A DNA stretch of 64,000 nt from Porticoccaceae bacterium (lineage in GTDB: Bacteria; Pseudomonadota; Gammaproteobacteria; Pseudomonadales; Porticoccaceae). Of this stretch, positions 7,029 through 16,452 are shown in pieces. Positions within the stretch are counted from its first letter, which is position 1; each line of letters begins with the position of its first letter. The DNA is taken from positions 213,987-277,986 of the forward strand of contig CACETF010000001.1 in NCBI GenBank assembly GCA_902562425.1, given 5' to 3'. A program made the translations under genes and the position numbers. Below the pieces are notes generated by a model. The model did no database searches, had not been told where the DNA came from, and worked only from the letters and a program-made list of their open reading frames with translations.

Positions 7029-9428
7029 ATGAGAAATACAATTTTTTATGGCCTATGCATTGGTGTGGGCCTACTTGGTATAAATTCTTCTTATTCGGAT
7101 AGCCAAATGATTGAAGAGGTAGCGATAACCTCCTCAATCCTGGGTGAAACGTTTTCCGAGTCCAATAGTGTTGTAGAGTTAGTAGAGAAAGATATCCTGT
7201 CTGTAAGTGCCACTGAAAATATTGGTAGTACCTTGGAATCACATTCGGGGATATCATCAAGGGACTTTGGAGCGGCTGTAGGACAGCCTGTGATTCGCGG
7301 CATGTCTGGCGATCGTGTGAAGATCCTATCTGATGGTATTGTAACCAGGGATGTGTCTGGTATTGGTGAGGACCATGTTAGCGATGTTGATTTAACGAAT
7401 ATTGAACAGATTGAGGTGATTCGTGGACCCGCATCATTACTCTATACTAACGGATCAATGGGCGGAATCGTTAACGTAGTAACTAATACAATTCCCACAA
7501 AGGACCTGACTGATCGTGAAATTCTTGTGGCAATTGAAAGTCAGTCGGTTAGCGACGGGAGTGCGGTAAAACTCGGTTACGAAGAAAATATAGGTGGATT
7601 TAACTTCACCCTCAATGTATCGGATTCCGATCACGAGAACTTTGACGTTCCGGTTGGTGCGATTCTTCATGATGAGGATGAGGAACATCATGGAGATGAG
7701 GAGACTGGATTTTTGCCTAACTCAGATCGCGAGACTTTATCTTACCGGTTGGGAGTTTCCAAGGTTGGTGATTGGGGTCACGTAGGCCTCTCAGTCGGAA
7801 AAATAGAAAACATGTATGGCGTGCCTTTCCATGTCGATGCACACTCAGAGGACGGTCATGATGATCATGCTGGAGAGGATCACAGTGATGATCATGCTGG
7901 AGAGGACCACAGTGATGATCATGACGATGACCATGCTGGAATGGACCACGATGATGATCATGACGATGACCATGCTGGAGATGATCATGGAGACGAGCAT
8001 GAAGGAGAACGTATTTTCTCGACTACTGATTCAGAAGTTTTTAATCTGAGCGGATCATTTAATCTCGATGCCGGCATTCTTAAAAAAGTGGATTACTTCT
8101 TTAGCGATTCCTCTTACAGTCACACTGAGGGTCATGCAGAAGACGATCATGGAGATGAGCATGCCGGTGAGGATCATGGAGATGAGCATGCCGGTGAGGA
8201 TCATGGAGATGAGCATGCCGGTGATGATCACGGAGATGAAGATGGACATGACGCACACGGGCACGGGGAGCCTACAACGTTTTCCAATGATGCCCAGGAG
8301 TATGGAGCGGTTTTTGATTTCAGTGGGGAGAAAACCACTCAAAAAATTAGTATCGGTGCCGTTACAGAGGATATTGCCATAATCGGCTCCGAGGCTTTTA
8401 TGATGCCCTCAACTGTGGATGAATTTACCTTCGGATACTATCTAGGAAGAGAAATTGGTCCTTTCTCTCTCGGTCTTGCCTTGCGCTATGATCAGATTGA
8501 CAAGGCGGGTTCTGTAGCCGAGGCTCATCATGATGACGACCATGCGGACGAGGAACATGCAGGTGAGGAACATGCAGGTGAGGATCACGCAGAAGAGGAA
8601 CATACAGGTGAGGAGCACGGAGACGAGCATGAAGTTGAGATTACTGATTATGCTAGAGACTTCAACAACTCCAGTATAGCATTATCTCTGGCGACGAAGC
8701 TGAATGATTCCATTGATCTTGCGCTCAATTATGCAACCTTTGAAAGGGCACCAGCGGAGGTAGAGCTCTTCATGAATGGACCACACCTTGCTGTGGGCAG
8801 ATATGAGGAAGGGGACCCTAGTATGCAGGCGGAGCAAGCAAGTAACATCGATCTTTCGCTAAATTATGAAAAAGATGGCCTCTTTGCTTCCCTTTCTTTT
8901 TTCCAAAACGATATAGATAACTATATTTACTTGGAGGATGATCCCCTAGGCACAATGGAAGAGGGACTTTTGAAGGCTGCTTACAAACAGAATGATGCAG
9001 AATTTGATGGGTATGAGCTTGAATTTGGGAAAGGATTTTCCTTGACAAAGGGATATCTGGTTTTATCTTTTGCAAGGGATTCCGTATCAGGAAACTTCGA
9101 TGATGGGTCCAATGTCCCCAGGATGGTTCCGGAGAGGAATATGTTCAAGCTTAAGTACACTGGTGAGGATTTCAGTGCTGCTTTCATGCTCAGAGACGTA
9201 GAGGAGCAGACCAGTATTGCTGCTGGTGAGACCGCTACTGAGGGCTTCCAGATGCTGGATATCAACGTGTCTAAAACAGTCGAGTTGGCCTCCGGTTCAA
9301 GTGTCCAAGTTGCGGTATTTGGGAAAAACCTTTTAGATGAAGCCGCTCGTAATCATTCATCATTCGTGAAAAACGAGGTACCTATGCCGGGGCGTAACAT
9401 AGGTGTCAAACTTAACTTAACTTTCTAG
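7029..9428 (+). CDS. znuD: ZnuD-like TonB-dependent receptor with His/Asp-rich insertions
   Basis: This is an outer-membrane TonB-gated receptor of 799 residues, with a signal peptide (about 1-23), a plug domain with GQPVIRGMSGDRVKILSDG and EVIRGPASLLYTNGSMGGIVNV at about 90-150, and a beta-barrel ending in aromatic-type LNLTF. Three insertions at about residues 275-327, 369-414 and 498-537 are built almost wholly of His, Asp, Glu and Gly (DDHAGEDHSDDH-like, EDHGDEHAG units). The zinc receptor ZnuD has His/Asp-rich loops, so zinc uptake is the best inference; other divalent metals are possible. It is probably co-transcribed with the His-rich gene 40 bases upstream, from the promoter at 6562-6590. 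AAAAGG precedes the ATG. The symbol is by similarity of architecture only. Confidence 0.85.
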   Translation: MRNTIFYGLCIGVGLLGINSSYSDSQMIEEVAITSSILGETFSESNSVVELVEKDILSVSATENIGSTLESHSGISSRDFGAAVGQPVIRGMSGDRVKILSDGIVTRDVSGIGEDHVSDVDLTNIEQIEVIRGPASLLYTNGSMGGIVNVVTNTIPTKDLTDREILVAIESQSVSDGSAVKLGYEENIGGFNFTLNVSDSDHENFDVPVGAILHDEDEEHHGDEETGFLPNSDRETLSYRLGVSKVGDWGHVGLSVGKIENMYGVPFHVDAHSEDGHDDHAGEDHSDDHAGEDHSDDHDDDHAGMDHDDDHDDDHAGDDHGDEHEGERIFSTTDSEVFNLSGSFNLDAGILKKVDYFFSDSSYSHTEGHAEDDHGDEHAGEDHGDEHAGEDHGDEHAGDDHGDEDGHDAHGHGEPTTFSNDAQEYGAVFDFSGEKTTQKISIGAVTEDIAIIGSEAFMMPSTVDEFTFGYYLGREIGPFSLGLALRYDQIDKAGSVAEAHHDDDHADEEHAGEEHAGEDHAEEEHTGEEHGDEHEVEITDYARDFNNSSIALSLATKLNDSIDLALNYATFERAPAEVELFMNGPHLAVGRYEEGDPSMQAEQASNIDLSLNYEKDGLFASLSFFQNDIDNYIYLEDDPLGTMEEGLLKAAYKQNDAEFDGYELEFGKGFSLTKGYLVLSFARDSVSGNFDDGSNVPRMVPERNMFKLKYTGEDFSAAFMLRDVEEQTSIAAGETATEGFQMLDINVSKTVELASGSSVQVAVFGKNLLDEAARNHSSFVKNEVPMPGRNIGVKLNLTF
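8142..8240 (+). repeat. In-frame 27-base tandem repeat in the receptor gene
   Basis: Three full units (8142-8168, 8169-8195, 8196-8222) and a partial fourth encode the nine-residue unit EDHGDEHAG, nearly identical at DNA level. The length is a multiple of three, so gain or loss of units would keep the frame and change loop length. Confidence 0.9.
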
Positions 9429-9458
9429 AAACCTTTAATATAATCTAAGGAGTTTTGT

Positions 9459-9900
9459 ATTGTAGAAATAGAAAATCTTCCACCGGTAATTACTCTAGGA
9501 TATGCCGCCGCCATAGTACTCTCGGGCGGCGGCTTACCACGGTGGAGGGTCCCGTTACAACCTATTTGGAGGGGTTCTTTTTTGTTAAGCGCCGTTACTC
9601 TTAACTTTTACTGTTCTAGAGTTGCGACGGCTCCAAACTTCTATTAACCCATTGAATCCAGCGACTAGAACCAGCCTTATAACCGAGGGTATATTTCGGT
9701 TCTCTAGAAGCCCAATGCACTTCGGGATGCTGTCTATATTGTGTGGAGCAGCTTTCTGGTCGAATATTGTCTCTGGCTTGCTTTTGATCCCCTGCTTTAT
9801 ATTGACCATTACTCGAGCCGAAGTTATGCGGGAGGAGGGGGTCATGGATCAATTTTTTGGAGACGAGTAAGTTGCATACCGAAAAAAGTGTCTCCTTTGA
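9459..9900 (+). pseudogene. Decayed isoprenylcysteine methyltransferase (ICMT)-family gene
   Basis: This is a broken membrane methyltransferase of the ICMT/phospholipid methyltransferase family. AAGGAG at 9447-9452 sits six bases before ATT (9459) where an ATG would be expected. From there one frame reads NLPPVITLGYAAAIVLS and on to NFYCSRVATAPNFY, then a stop. The downstream frame, shifted by +1, carries the family core INPLNP, ITEGIFRFSRSPMHFGML and MREEGVMDQFFGDE. A TAA at 9868 replaces the tyrosine expected after GDE, and the same frame resumes as VAYRKK. The frameshift is at about 9605-9620, with possibly another in the A-run near 9883. Three independent lesions argue for real decay rather than one sequencing error. 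Confidence 0.75.
9504..9533. repeat. GC-rich inverted repeat, 9-bp stem
   Basis: GCCGCCGCC (9504-9512) and GGCGGCGGC (9525-9533) are perfect inverted arms with a 12-base loop. They lie in the 5-prime part of the pseudogene, 76 bases after the receptor stop codon. The repeat could limit read-through from the receptor, but no T-tract follows, so it is not a classic terminator. Confidence 0.6.
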
Positions 9901-9986
9901 TTTTACGCGATTTTCGAATCTTTCAAGGGAATATTTTCCGTATATCATCTAGTTAGTATTAGACCTACATTCCACAGGAAAATTAT

Positions 9987-11495
9987 ATGGATCACGTTCC
10001 GCAAAGCCACGATTTGTTAATCATATTGGGCAACCAGCTTTTTCCAATTGAAGAACTACGCAAGACTGAATGTCGACGTATTTTTATGGCGGAGGATTTG
10101 GGAATTTGCACAGAACACCGGCATCATCGGCTTAAGATTTATATGTTTTTTTCGGCCATGCGGTCCTTCAGAGATAGCTTGAGGGAAGAGGGTTTTGAGG
10201 TTTTGTATCGATCCATTGAGGACCCTGATTTTCGAAGCCCATACCTTAAAAAAATAGAAAACGTAATCTCTCGATTAAAAATAAAAAAGGTTAAGTATTT
10301 CGAGATTGAGGATCATTTTCTCGAATCGCAAATAGAAAATTTTTTGGCGAATTCTGACTGTGTCTCTGAAAAATTTGAGAGTCCGATGTTTCTGTGTTCT
10401 CGGGAGAAATTTGGTGATTTCGCTGCTGACAAAAAGAAATTGAGGATGGCGAGTTTTTACCAATTGATGCGTACCGATTTATCAATCCTTGTGGACTCAG
10501 AAAATAAGCCGGTCGGAGGCAGGTGGTCCTTCGACGAGGACAATAGAAAAAAACTCCCAAAGGATATCAAATTACCGGAGAGGCCAGCTGTAAAAAGGAA
10601 GGAAAACCTTTCTTTGAAAGAACTTATTGTGAGCAATTTTTCAGATCATCCAGGGTCGATAGAAAATGCTTGGATGCCTACCTCCCGTCCGGAGGCATTG
10701 GCATGGTTGGATATTTTCCTTACTGAAAGGTTCACACTATTTGGCACGTATGAGGATGCAATTCACACTGAAAACCAGTTTCTCTTTCACAGTGCGCTTA
10801 GCCCGATCATGAACATGGGAATTCTCACACCCCGCGAGGTGATTGATCGGGCATTAGCTTATGGGGAGGAAAATAGTATCCCTATTAACTCATTAGAGGG
10901 ATTCATTCGTCAGATAATCGGATGGAGGGAATTTATAAGGGGCATTTATCACGAAAAGGGTGATGATCAGAGTTCGTCGAACTTCTGGAATCATAAGTTT
11001 CGATTAACTCAACATTGGTATGACGGCTCCACTGGGATTCCGCCACTTGATGATGCAATATTTTCGTGTATTCGTTACGGATACACTCACCATATTCCAA
11101 GGTTGATGGTGATTTCTAATTTGATGACTTTGTGTCGAATTCATCCTGATGAGATTTACCGTTGGTTTATGGAGATGTTCGTTGATTCCTCAGATTGGGT
11201 GATGGTGCCTAATGTTTATGGGATGGGCACTTTTGCTGATGCCGGGATTTTTGCAACCAAGCCCTATTTATGCGGTTCGAATTATCTGTTGAAGATGAGC
11301 AACTATAAACGAGGCCAATGGTGTGACATCGTTGATGGTCTGTATTGGAAATTCATGCACGATCACCTTGAATTTTTTAAAAGCAACCCCCGGCTTTCGG
11401 TTATGCCTCGAGCGTTGAATAAACTCAATCCGGAACGTCGCGATTACATATTTAGTCAGGCAGAGATGTTTATTGAAAATTTTACCCAAGAATAA
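9987..11495 (+). CDS. Cryptochrome/photolyase-related flavoprotein (FeS-BCP/DPRP family)
   Basis: This 502-residue protein belongs to the bacterial (6-4) photolyase-like group, which binds FAD and repairs UV lesions or senses light. The N-terminal Rossmann part begins LLIILGNQLFP, and the helical FAD domain holds EGFIRQIIGWREFIRG (about 307-322), HHIPRLMVISNLMTL, and the signature EMFVDSSDWVMVPNVYGMGTFADAG (about 395-420). PhrB-type members bind a 4Fe-4S cluster through four cysteines, including a YCxxC pair. Here that region reads SNYKRGQWC and lacks the pair, although other cysteines (SCIRYGY, TLCRI, YLCGS, QWCD) are present, so cluster binding is uncertain. It sits alone between the pseudogene and the sit operon. 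Confidence 0.88.
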   Translation: MDHVPQSHDLLIILGNQLFPIEELRKTECRRIFMAEDLGICTEHRHHRLKIYMFFSAMRSFRDSLREEGFEVLYRSIEDPDFRSPYLKKIENVISRLKIKKVKYFEIEDHFLESQIENFLANSDCVSEKFESPMFLCSREKFGDFAADKKKLRMASFYQLMRTDLSILVDSENKPVGGRWSFDEDNRKKLPKDIKLPERPAVKRKENLSLKELIVSNFSDHPGSIENAWMPTSRPEALAWLDIFLTERFTLFGTYEDAIHTENQFLFHSALSPIMNMGILTPREVIDRALAYGEENSIPINSLEGFIRQIIGWREFIRGIYHEKGDDQSSSNFWNHKFRLTQHWYDGSTGIPPLDDAIFSCIRYGYTHHIPRLMVISNLMTLCRIHPDEIYRWFMEMFVDSSDWVMVPNVYGMGTFADAGIFATKPYLCGSNYLLKMSNYKRGQWCDIVDGLYWKFMHDHLEFFKSNPRLSVMPRALNKLNPERRDYIFSQAEMFIENFTQE

Positions 11496-11689
11496 GCTGT
11501 ACTCACAAAACTCATGAATCAATGCGTGCGTAATGAAACACATTGATAAGCGATTCTTTACGCTATCCATATGGAGCGCTCATGCGTTTTGTAGTATCCT
11601 AACTTGTATTGCAGGGTTCATAGAGACCAATAATAAACAGGCATTGTCGGAAAGAGTCATTCCAAGCAATCATCGAAAAAAGGTAATTT

Positions 11690-12589
11690 ATGCTCACTTT
11701 CAAATGGTTCGCTCAAACGATGATGTTTGTGCTGGTTCTCGTTTGTTTGGATGTTTTGGGTACCGAGGATCAAAGGTTTAAAGTAATTACTACATTCACA
11801 GTGATTGCTGATATTGTTCAAAATGTTGCTGGGGACGCTGCAGTTGTAGAATCAATAACAAAACCGAATGCAGAAATTCATAACTATCAGACCACCCCGG
11901 GAGATATCCGGCGCGCGCAGGGCGCGAACCTCATCATCTATAACGGATTTAATTTGGAACTCTGGTTTGATCGATTTTTTCACAACCTCACTGATGTTCC
12001 AAAGGTTGTAGTGACTGAGGGTATCGAACCAATCGGTATAAGGAGTGGTCCCTACACCGGCAAACCCAACCCACATGCGTGGATGTCGGCGCCTAATGCT
12101 GTTATTTATATCGAAAATATCCGACGGGCGATGGTGCGTTATGATACTGCGAATGCGGCTACCTACACAGCCAATGCGAAGCGATATACCAAGAAACTTT
12201 TGGATACGCTTGAGCCCTACAAGGCTCTTTTATCGACTATATCTGACGACAAAAGATGGTTGGTCAGTAGCGAGGGCGCGTTCAGTTACCTTGCGAGAGA
12301 TTATGGGCTAAAGGAGTTATATCTATGGCCCATGAACTCGGATGGGCAGGGAACGCCACAACAGGTTCGACAAGTTATTGATAGCATACGAAAACATAAT
12401 ATTGGAGTTATTTTTAGCGAGAGCACGGTTCCTTCCAAACCAGCAATACAGGTAGCCAGAGAAACTGATGCAAGGTATGGGGGCGTGCTGTTCGTTGACT
12501 CGCTTAGTGATGAAGACGGTCCTGTACCCACTTACCTTAGTTTGTTGACCACGACCTTATCAACCATCGCAGAGGGTTTAGCTGAATGA
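11690..12589 (+). CDS. sitA: Metal ABC transporter substrate-binding protein (SitA/YfeA-like)
   Basis: This is the periplasmic metal-binding receptor (cluster A-I) of a Mn/Fe-type ABC importer. Of 299 residues, about 1-24 form a signal peptide. The predicted metal ligands are His64 (NAEIHNY), His129 (NPHAWMS), Glu195 ([10 protein letters not shown]) and Asp270 (FVDSLSD). Glutamate as third ligand is the rule for Mn/Fe receptors such as SitA, YfeA and PsaA, whereas ZnuA has histidine there. The start ATG has AAAAAAGG eight bases upstream. It overlaps sitB by four bases in ATGA. An imperfect inverted repeat GATAAGCG/CGCTATC at 11545-11567 could be an operator; the 194 bases upstream hold no other clear signal. 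Confidence 0.9.
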   Translation: MLTFKWFAQTMMFVLVLVCLDVLGTEDQRFKVITTFTVIADIVQNVAGDAAVVESITKPNAEIHNYQTTPGDIRRAQGANLIIYNGFNLELWFDRFFHNLTDVPKVVVTEGIEPIGIRSGPYTGKPNPHAWMSAPNAVIYIENIRRAMVRYDTANAATYTANAKRYTKKLLDTLEPYKALLSTISDDKRWLVSSEGAFSYLARDYGLKELYLWPMNSDGQGTPQQVRQVIDSIRKHNIGVIFSESTVPSKPAIQVARETDARYGGVLFVDSLSDEDGPVPTYLSLLTTTLSTIAEGLAE

Positions 12590-13440
12590 GTGGTTTGGAG
12601 ATCAAAGATATCACTGTTACATACAAAAATGGGCACACAGCGATTGTTGATACGAGCTTTACCCTTCCCACTGGATCTATAACAGCTTTGGTTGGCGTTA
12701 ACGGGAGCGGTAAATCAACTCTTTTTAAATCCATTATGGGTTTTGTAAAACTTGCAAGGGGATCCGTAAAAATTCTCGGTTTAGATGTGGCTGATGCTTT
12801 AAAGAGTAATTTCGTAGCTTATGTCCCGCAATCAGAAGAAATCGACTGGGATTTCCCTGTCCTGGTTGAAGATGTCGTTATGATGGGGCGCTACGGGCAT
12901 ATGAACATGTTTCGGATAGCCAGAGATATAGATCGGAGAAAAGTTGATTTTGCACTTGAGCGTGTAGGCTTAGCCTATCTAAAAAAACGGCAGATAGGAG
13001 AGTTATCTGGAGGTCAGAAAAAAAGGGTTTTTCTGGCCCGAGCACTGGCTCAAGAAAGTGAGGTTATTCTTCTGGATGAACCATTTACAGGAGTAGATGT
13101 GCAAACTGAGGAGCAAATTATGGCTTTGCTTCGAGACCTTCGCGACGTTGGCAAAATAATCTTGGTGTCTACGCATAACTTGGGCAGTGTTCCGGAGTAT
13201 TGCGATAGAGCTGTACTAATAGATCGAACAGTTTTAGCACAGGGAAAGACAGATGAGGTATTTACTCAAGATAATTTACAACGCGCATTTGGGGGAGTAC
13301 TTAGGCGCTTCGTGCTGACCGGAAAACAACTTCATGACGACGATGATAGTCGTCAGGTAACAGTGTTGTCTGATGACGAACGTCCCGTTGTACTTTATGG
13401 TAACGATTTTTCATCTATTCGTATTGAGGAAAACTCATGA
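12586..13440 (+). CDS. sitB: Metal ABC transporter ATP-binding protein (SitB/YfeB-like)
   Basis: This is the cytoplasmic ATPase that powers the importer. Its 284 residues carry a Walker A motif GVNGSGKST (37-45), a Q-loop in [13 protein letters not shown] typical of the manganese/zinc subfamily, the ABC signature LSGGQKKR near 138, Walker [13 protein letters not shown] and the switch histidine in VSTHN. The last 50 residues or so, after the ATPase core, are acidic (DDDDSRQ) and extend beyond the family core. It overlaps both neighbours by four bases, so sitABC are translationally coupled. Confidence 0.95.
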   Translation: MSGLEIKDITVTYKNGHTAIVDTSFTLPTGSITALVGVNGSGKSTLFKSIMGFVKLARGSVKILGLDVADALKSNFVAYVPQSEEIDWDFPVLVEDVVMMGRYGHMNMFRIARDIDRRKVDFALERVGLAYLKKRQIGELSGGQKKRVFLARALAQESEVILLDEPFTGVDVQTEEQIMALLRDLRDVGKIILVSTHNLGSVPEYCDRAVLIDRTVLAQGKTDEVFTQDNLQRAFGGVLRRFVLTGKQLHDDDDSRQVTVLSDDERPVVLYGNDFSSIRIEENS

Positions 13441-14342
13441 GTTTACTTTCGCCCTTTGAATACAGTTACATGATTAACGCGATACTTATATGCTCTTTGG
13501 TGGGTGGAGTTTGTGGATTTCTTAGTGCTTATTTAATGTTGAAGGGATGGTCTTTGATAGGAGATGCTCTTTCACACTCGATCGTACCTGGCGTTGCCGG
13601 TGCATATATGCTTGGGTTACCGTTTTCTCTCGGGGCCTTTTTCGCAGGCGGATTAGCCGCGGCGACTATGCTTTTTCTGAGCCGACGCTCGAAGCTAAAA
13701 GAAGATGTAATAATAGGACTTATTTTCAGTTCTTTTTTTGGCATCGGACTATTTATGGTCTCGCTCTCCCCCACGTCGGTCAATGTTCAGACGATTGTGC
13801 TTGGCAACATTCTTGCCATCACTCCGAGTGATTCTTTTCAGCTCCTGATCATCTCTTTCTTTTCGCTTCTTGTGTTAGTCTCAAAGTGGCGAGATTTGTT
13901 AGTCGTATTTTTTGACGAAAATCATGCTCGTAGCATAGGCCTTGATCCTTTTTTACTCAAGGTGGTGTTCTTCGCGTTGCTGAGCGCGTCGGCTGTTGCT
14001 GCACTTCAAGCGGTTGGGGCATTTTTAGTAATTGCTATGGTTGTGACTCCAGGCGCAACTGCATACCTGATGTCAGATCGATTTGGTGTTGTGATTTTGC
14101 TTGGCACGGGACTTGGTGCAGCAACGTCATTGCTTGGCTCTTATATAAGTTTTTTCTTAGATGGAACGCCCGGAGGCATTATTGTTCTTTTGCAGGCAAT
14201 TATATTCGTTTGCGTATTTTTAGTGGCACCGAAGCACGGCTTTATAGCAGGACGAAAACGGGCGTCTGAGAGGAGGGCTTTAGACCCCGCTTTTGACATG
14301 TGTCCTCTTTTGTTGGAGCAACAGGGTGGGTCGGAGCAATGA
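13437..14342 (+). CDS. sitC: Metal ABC transporter permease (SitC/YfeC-like)
   Basis: This is an ABC-3 family inner-membrane permease of 301 residues with about eight hydrophobic segments. The family signature [22 protein letters not shown] occupies about residues 33-54, and [19 protein letters not shown] lies at about 197-215. The start ATG overlaps the end of sitB in ATGA. With SitD it forms the heterodimeric channel. It shares the same layout with SitD, consistent with an old duplication. Confidence 0.95.
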   Translation: MSLLSPFEYSYMINAILICSLVGGVCGFLSAYLMLKGWSLIGDALSHSIVPGVAGAYMLGLPFSLGAFFAGGLAAATMLFLSRRSKLKEDVIIGLIFSSFFGIGLFMVSLSPTSVNVQTIVLGNILAITPSDSFQLLIISFFSLLVLVSKWRDLLVVFFDENHARSIGLDPFLLKVVFFALLSASAVAALQAVGAFLVIAMVVTPGATAYLMSDRFGVVILLGTGLGAATSLLGSYISFFLDGTPGGIIVLLQAIIFVCVFLVAPKHGFIAGRKRASERRALDPAFDMCPLLLEQQGGSEQ

Positions 14343-14346
14343 GCTG

Positions 14347-15237
14347 ATGCTCTCTTATTTTTCAGAAACATTGATGGAGCCATTTGCTTACACTTTCATG
14401 CAGCAAGCTTTCCTTATGGTTGCTTTGGTGTCCATACCCACTGCTATACTTTCATGTTTTCTTGTTTTAAAGGGTTGGTCACTCATGGGAGATGCAATTT
14501 CGCACTCAGTTTTGCCCGGCGTAATACTGGCTTATATCGGTGGATTTTCGTTTGCGATTGGGGCTTTTGGAGCAGGCATGTTGTGTGCTGTATTTACCGG
14601 ATTTTTGAAAGAAAATAGCAGGCTAAAAGAAGATACTATAATGGGCGTCGTGTTCTCTGGGATGTTCGCGGTTGGACTGGTAATGATGACAAAGGTAGAT
14701 TCTAACATTCATCTTGATCATATTTTGTTTGGCGACGTTTTAGGGCTTAGTTGGCAAAATATACTTGAAACCGCAGGAGTCACGGCACTGGTTTTATCGT
14801 TTATTTTATTTAAAGGAAAGGATCTACTTGTTTTCGTTTTTGATCAACAACATGCAAAAGCGCTCGGCCTGCCCGTAACATTGCTTCATTATGGTTTACT
14901 CAGTCTGTTATCTCTAACAATTGTTGCCGCATTGAAAGCAGTCGGTATGATTTTAGTAATTGCCATGCTAATTACTCCCGGAGCTGTTGCACACTTGCTA
15001 ACCAAAAAGTTTCGACGCATGATTGTCCTCTCGATAATCATCTCGATAAGTGCTGCTTTTTCGGGAGTGTACATCAGTTTTTACATAGATAGCGCTCCGG
15101 CTCCCACCATTATCGTGCTTCTGACACTGTTATTCGTTATTGTGTTCATTTATCAGGACCTTCGGTCGGTCAGACGGCGGGGCGATTCTGATACAAGAAA
15201 ACCGTCCAGAATGGTTCGAATATTCCAATCGGATTAA
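14347..15237 (+). CDS. sitD: Metal ABC transporter permease (SitD/YfeD-like)
   Basis: This is the second ABC-3 permease, 296 residues from the ATG at 14347. That start lies four bases after the sitC stop and ten after a GGAG; an ATG at 14371 is an alternative. The signature LVLKGWSLMGDAISHSVLPGVI near the N-terminus and AVGMILVIAMLITPGAVAHL in the fifth segment mirror SitC. The C-terminus is a short basic tail. It ends the operon; the 130 bases after it are AT-rich and hold no clear hairpin terminator. Confidence 0.94.
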   Translation: MLSYFSETLMEPFAYTFMQQAFLMVALVSIPTAILSCFLVLKGWSLMGDAISHSVLPGVILAYIGGFSFAIGAFGAGMLCAVFTGFLKENSRLKEDTIMGVVFSGMFAVGLVMMTKVDSNIHLDHILFGDVLGLSWQNILETAGVTALVLSFILFKGKDLLVFVFDQQHAKALGLPVTLLHYGLLSLLSLTIVAALKAVGMILVIAMLITPGAVAHLLTKKFRRMIVLSIIISISAAFSGVYISFYIDSAPAPTIIVLLTLLFVIVFIYQDLRSVRRRGDSDTRKPSRMVRIFQSD

Positions 15238-15367
15238 CTGGGGATTTTTTAGTTGAAAAAAAATCTGGACGCTTTAATTTTTTGTTTTAGATCCGTCAAG
15301 GTGCGAACTTTAATAAAGAAATTTTTAAAAGGGTCTTCAACTAAGACTTCTCCAATTATTATCAATC

Positions 15368-16360
15368 ATGCGATGCACGCCTAGGATATTTCTAAGCATT
15401 GTTGTTTTGCTTTCTGCCACCTCATGTGGCAACAAAGTTTATTACTCAAACAGTGATGGATCTCAAATAAACAAGCCGCTCTCATCGCTTATACAGTGGA
15501 GGCTTCAGCGAGATCCGCCGGAACCAAAGCGCCTGGTCTTATCATCCGAATGGAAGCAATTGAGCCAATCGGACAACCGGTACGCAATTTGGATAGGCCA
15601 CTCTACCTTTCTGATTAATAATGGTGATTTACAGATCTTAACTGACCCCATATTTGCAGACCGTGCTTCCCCATTGAGCTGGATTGGACCCAGAAGGTTG
15701 GTTCCACCAGCGATTCGATTAGATGAGATATCAGAAGTTGATGTGGTAACTATTAGTCACAACCATTATGATCATCTAGATATTTCAAGTTTAGTCTCTC
15801 TTCAGAAGTCTAATCCTTCTTGTTTAGTTCTTGTTCCGATGGGGGATAAACAACTACTGGACACTGTTGGAATCAAAAATGTTGTGGAATTTGATTGGTG
15901 GGACAGTATTAAAGTCGATAACACAATATTTTTTTTTACACCAGCTCACCACTGGTCTGCTAGAGGATTAACTGATCGTAATCTCAGTCATTGGGGAGGA
16001 TGGTACATTCAAACTCCAGAGATGTCTTTATATCACGTTGGTGATTCAGGATATTCGGCAGATTTTCGAGAGGTTCGAAAACGGTTGGGCAGTCCTAAAT
16101 ATGCTTTCATTCCTATCGGTGCCTACGCTCCGCGTTGGTTCATGAAGGCGGGTCATGTTGACCCTGCTGAGGCATTACAAATAGCTGTGGATGTCGGCGC
16201 GAAATATTCATTTGCGATGCACTGGGGAACATTTAGTCTTAGTGATGAACCGATTTTCGAGCCATTTCATGAACTTCAACAAGTTAGAAAAGACAGGGGC
16301 TACCCCGAAAATTTTTTTTCCGCTCCGGAAATGGGAGAAATAATTTACTTAGAACAGTAA
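15368..16360 (+). CDS. MBL-fold metallo-hydrolase lipoprotein (NAPE-PLD-like)
   Basis: This is a metallo-beta-lactamase-fold hydrolase of the UlaG/NAPE-PLD-like group (COG2220). The N-terminus has a lipobox, LSATSCGN with Cys20, so it is probably a lipoprotein. The dinuclear zinc motif SHNHYDHLD runs from residue 130 (His131, His133, Asp135, His136), and later ligands are in FTPAHHWS, YHVGDSGY and FAMHWGTF. Members with this layout cleave phosphodiester or amide bonds; N-acyl-phosphatidylethanolamine is one known family substrate, but the substrate here is unknown. It stands alone, 130 bases after sitD and 92 before the DUF4239 gene. Confidence 0.87.
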   Translation: MRCTPRIFLSIVVLLSATSCGNKVYYSNSDGSQINKPLSSLIQWRLQRDPPEPKRLVLSSEWKQLSQSDNRYAIWIGHSTFLINNGDLQILTDPIFADRASPLSWIGPRRLVPPAIRLDEISEVDVVTISHNHYDHLDISSLVSLQKSNPSCLVLVPMGDKQLLDTVGIKNVVEFDWWDSIKVDNTIFFFTPAHHWSARGLTDRNLSHWGGWYIQTPEMSLYHVGDSGYSADFREVRKRLGSPKYAFIPIGAYAPRWFMKAGHVDPAEALQIAVDVGAKYSFAMHWGTFSLSDEPIFEPFHELQQVRKDRGYPENFFSAPEMGEIIYLEQ

Positions 16361-16452
16361 TAACGCTGTAAGGTATACTCTGAGCTAACCTATTGCGCTG
16401 ATCTGATTTTTGGATGACATTAAACAAAACTTTTTAGGAAGGTAATAACAAT

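Noticed and set aside
7854..8240. CRISPR-like regular repeats
   Set aside because: The repeats are contiguous, in-frame and coding, with no spacers.
7816..8382. Several open frames in other frames and on the minus strand, rich in Met or Ile repeats
   Set aside because: They are shadows of the His/Asp-rich repeats of the receptor gene; their composition is a by-product of the repeat codons.
9622..9870. Calling the 82-codon frame a complete methyltransferase
   Set aside because: It holds only the C-terminal half of the family; the N-terminal half is upstream in a different frame.
11533..11781. Possible 82-codon gene before the sitA-like gene
   Set aside because: It overlaps the sitA signal-peptide region in another frame, has no family features, and its start has no good ribosome-binding site.
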